DNA of 12,640 nt, from positions 1 through 12,640 of the forward strand of contig CALBZH010000108.1 in the NCBI GenBank assembly GCA_937889795.1, written 5' to 3'. Below are positions 12,594 through 12,640 of the stretch, in pieces. Origin of the DNA: an uncultured Syntrophobacteraceae bacterium (GTDB lineage: Bacteria > Desulfobacterota > Syntrophobacteria > Syntrophobacterales > Syntrophobacteraceae). A model generated the notes under the pieces. The model made no database searches. It was not told the DNA's origin and saw only the letters and a list, made by a program, of their open reading frames with translations. Both the position numbers and the translations under genes were made by a program. Position 1 is the first letter of the stretch, and every line of letters begins with the position of its first letter.

Positions 12594-12640
12594 AGATCGG
12601 AAGAGCGTCGTGTAGGGAAAGAGTGTAGATCTCGGTGGTC
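12594..12640 (+). other. Illumina adapter sequence (artefact)
   Basis: From AGATCGGAAGAGCGTCGTGT onward, all 47 bases match the reverse complement of the TruSeq universal adapter as I know it. This is library sequence left by read-through of a short insert, not genomic DNA. It also breaks any reading frame that crosses 12593. Confidence 0.98.

Noticed and set aside
12185..12628. Plus-strand frame ending at 12628
   Set aside because: Antisense to trpC and then reads into adapter sequence; its last codons are library adapter.

Overview
The window looks like chromosomal DNA of a Gram-negative, probably anaerobic bacterium, most consistent with the Desulfobacterota (former Deltaproteobacteria). 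This is an inference: it rests on a signal-peptide outer-membrane barrel and a periplasmic HtrA protease, a DsrE-type sulfur-transfer protein next to an ArsR regulator, a dispersed trp cluster, and the style of the small cysteine-rich proteins. No rRNA or lineage-specific marker is present. The right edge is a contig end: the last 47 bases are Illumina adapter, so the final ~200 bases should not be read as genome.

Layout. 1-574 holds no gene I can support. 623-1696 encodes a methionine-rich outer-membrane beta-barrel protein. 1739-2630 is gene debris: a 3' scrap of a tyrosine recombinase, then on the minus strand an intact small gene overlapping a TumE-like toxin gene broken by two single-base insertions. 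2936-3012 is tRNA-Arg(TCG) on the minus strand, with a near-consensus promoter at 3122-3151 and a likely terminator hairpin just downstream. The recombinase scrap, toxin-antitoxin remnant and tRNA together suggest an eroded integrated element. 3608-5830 encodes a full-length RelA/SpoT homologue whose (p)ppGpp hydrolase site is intact but whose synthetase site has lost key residues. 5902-6321 (minus) is an unrecognised 139-residue protein.

6465-8479 (plus) is a compact three-gene run: HtrA/DegP protease, HNH-type protein, and a 61-residue Cys-rich protein. The leader of degP carries three consecutive inverted repeats. Everything from 8586 to 12393 is on the minus strand: ArsR regulator followed by a DsrE2-like protein (likely one operon, with two palindromes 20 bp apart over the promoter); a conserved protein with an integrase-like N-terminus that ends at a strong terminator; a zinc-ribbon protein; and trpC-trpF with a GTGA start/stop overlap.

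At the right end, 12442-12593 encodes the C-terminal part of TrpD, but on the strand opposite to trpC and running straight into adapter. In a normal trpD-trpC order it would lie on the minus strand, so this end is best explained as a chimeric assembly join. The points most worth attention are the frameshifted toxin with an intact partner, the split-fate RelA/SpoT enzyme, the ArsR-DsrE2 operator architecture, the altered catalytic position in TrpF, and the artefactual contig end.
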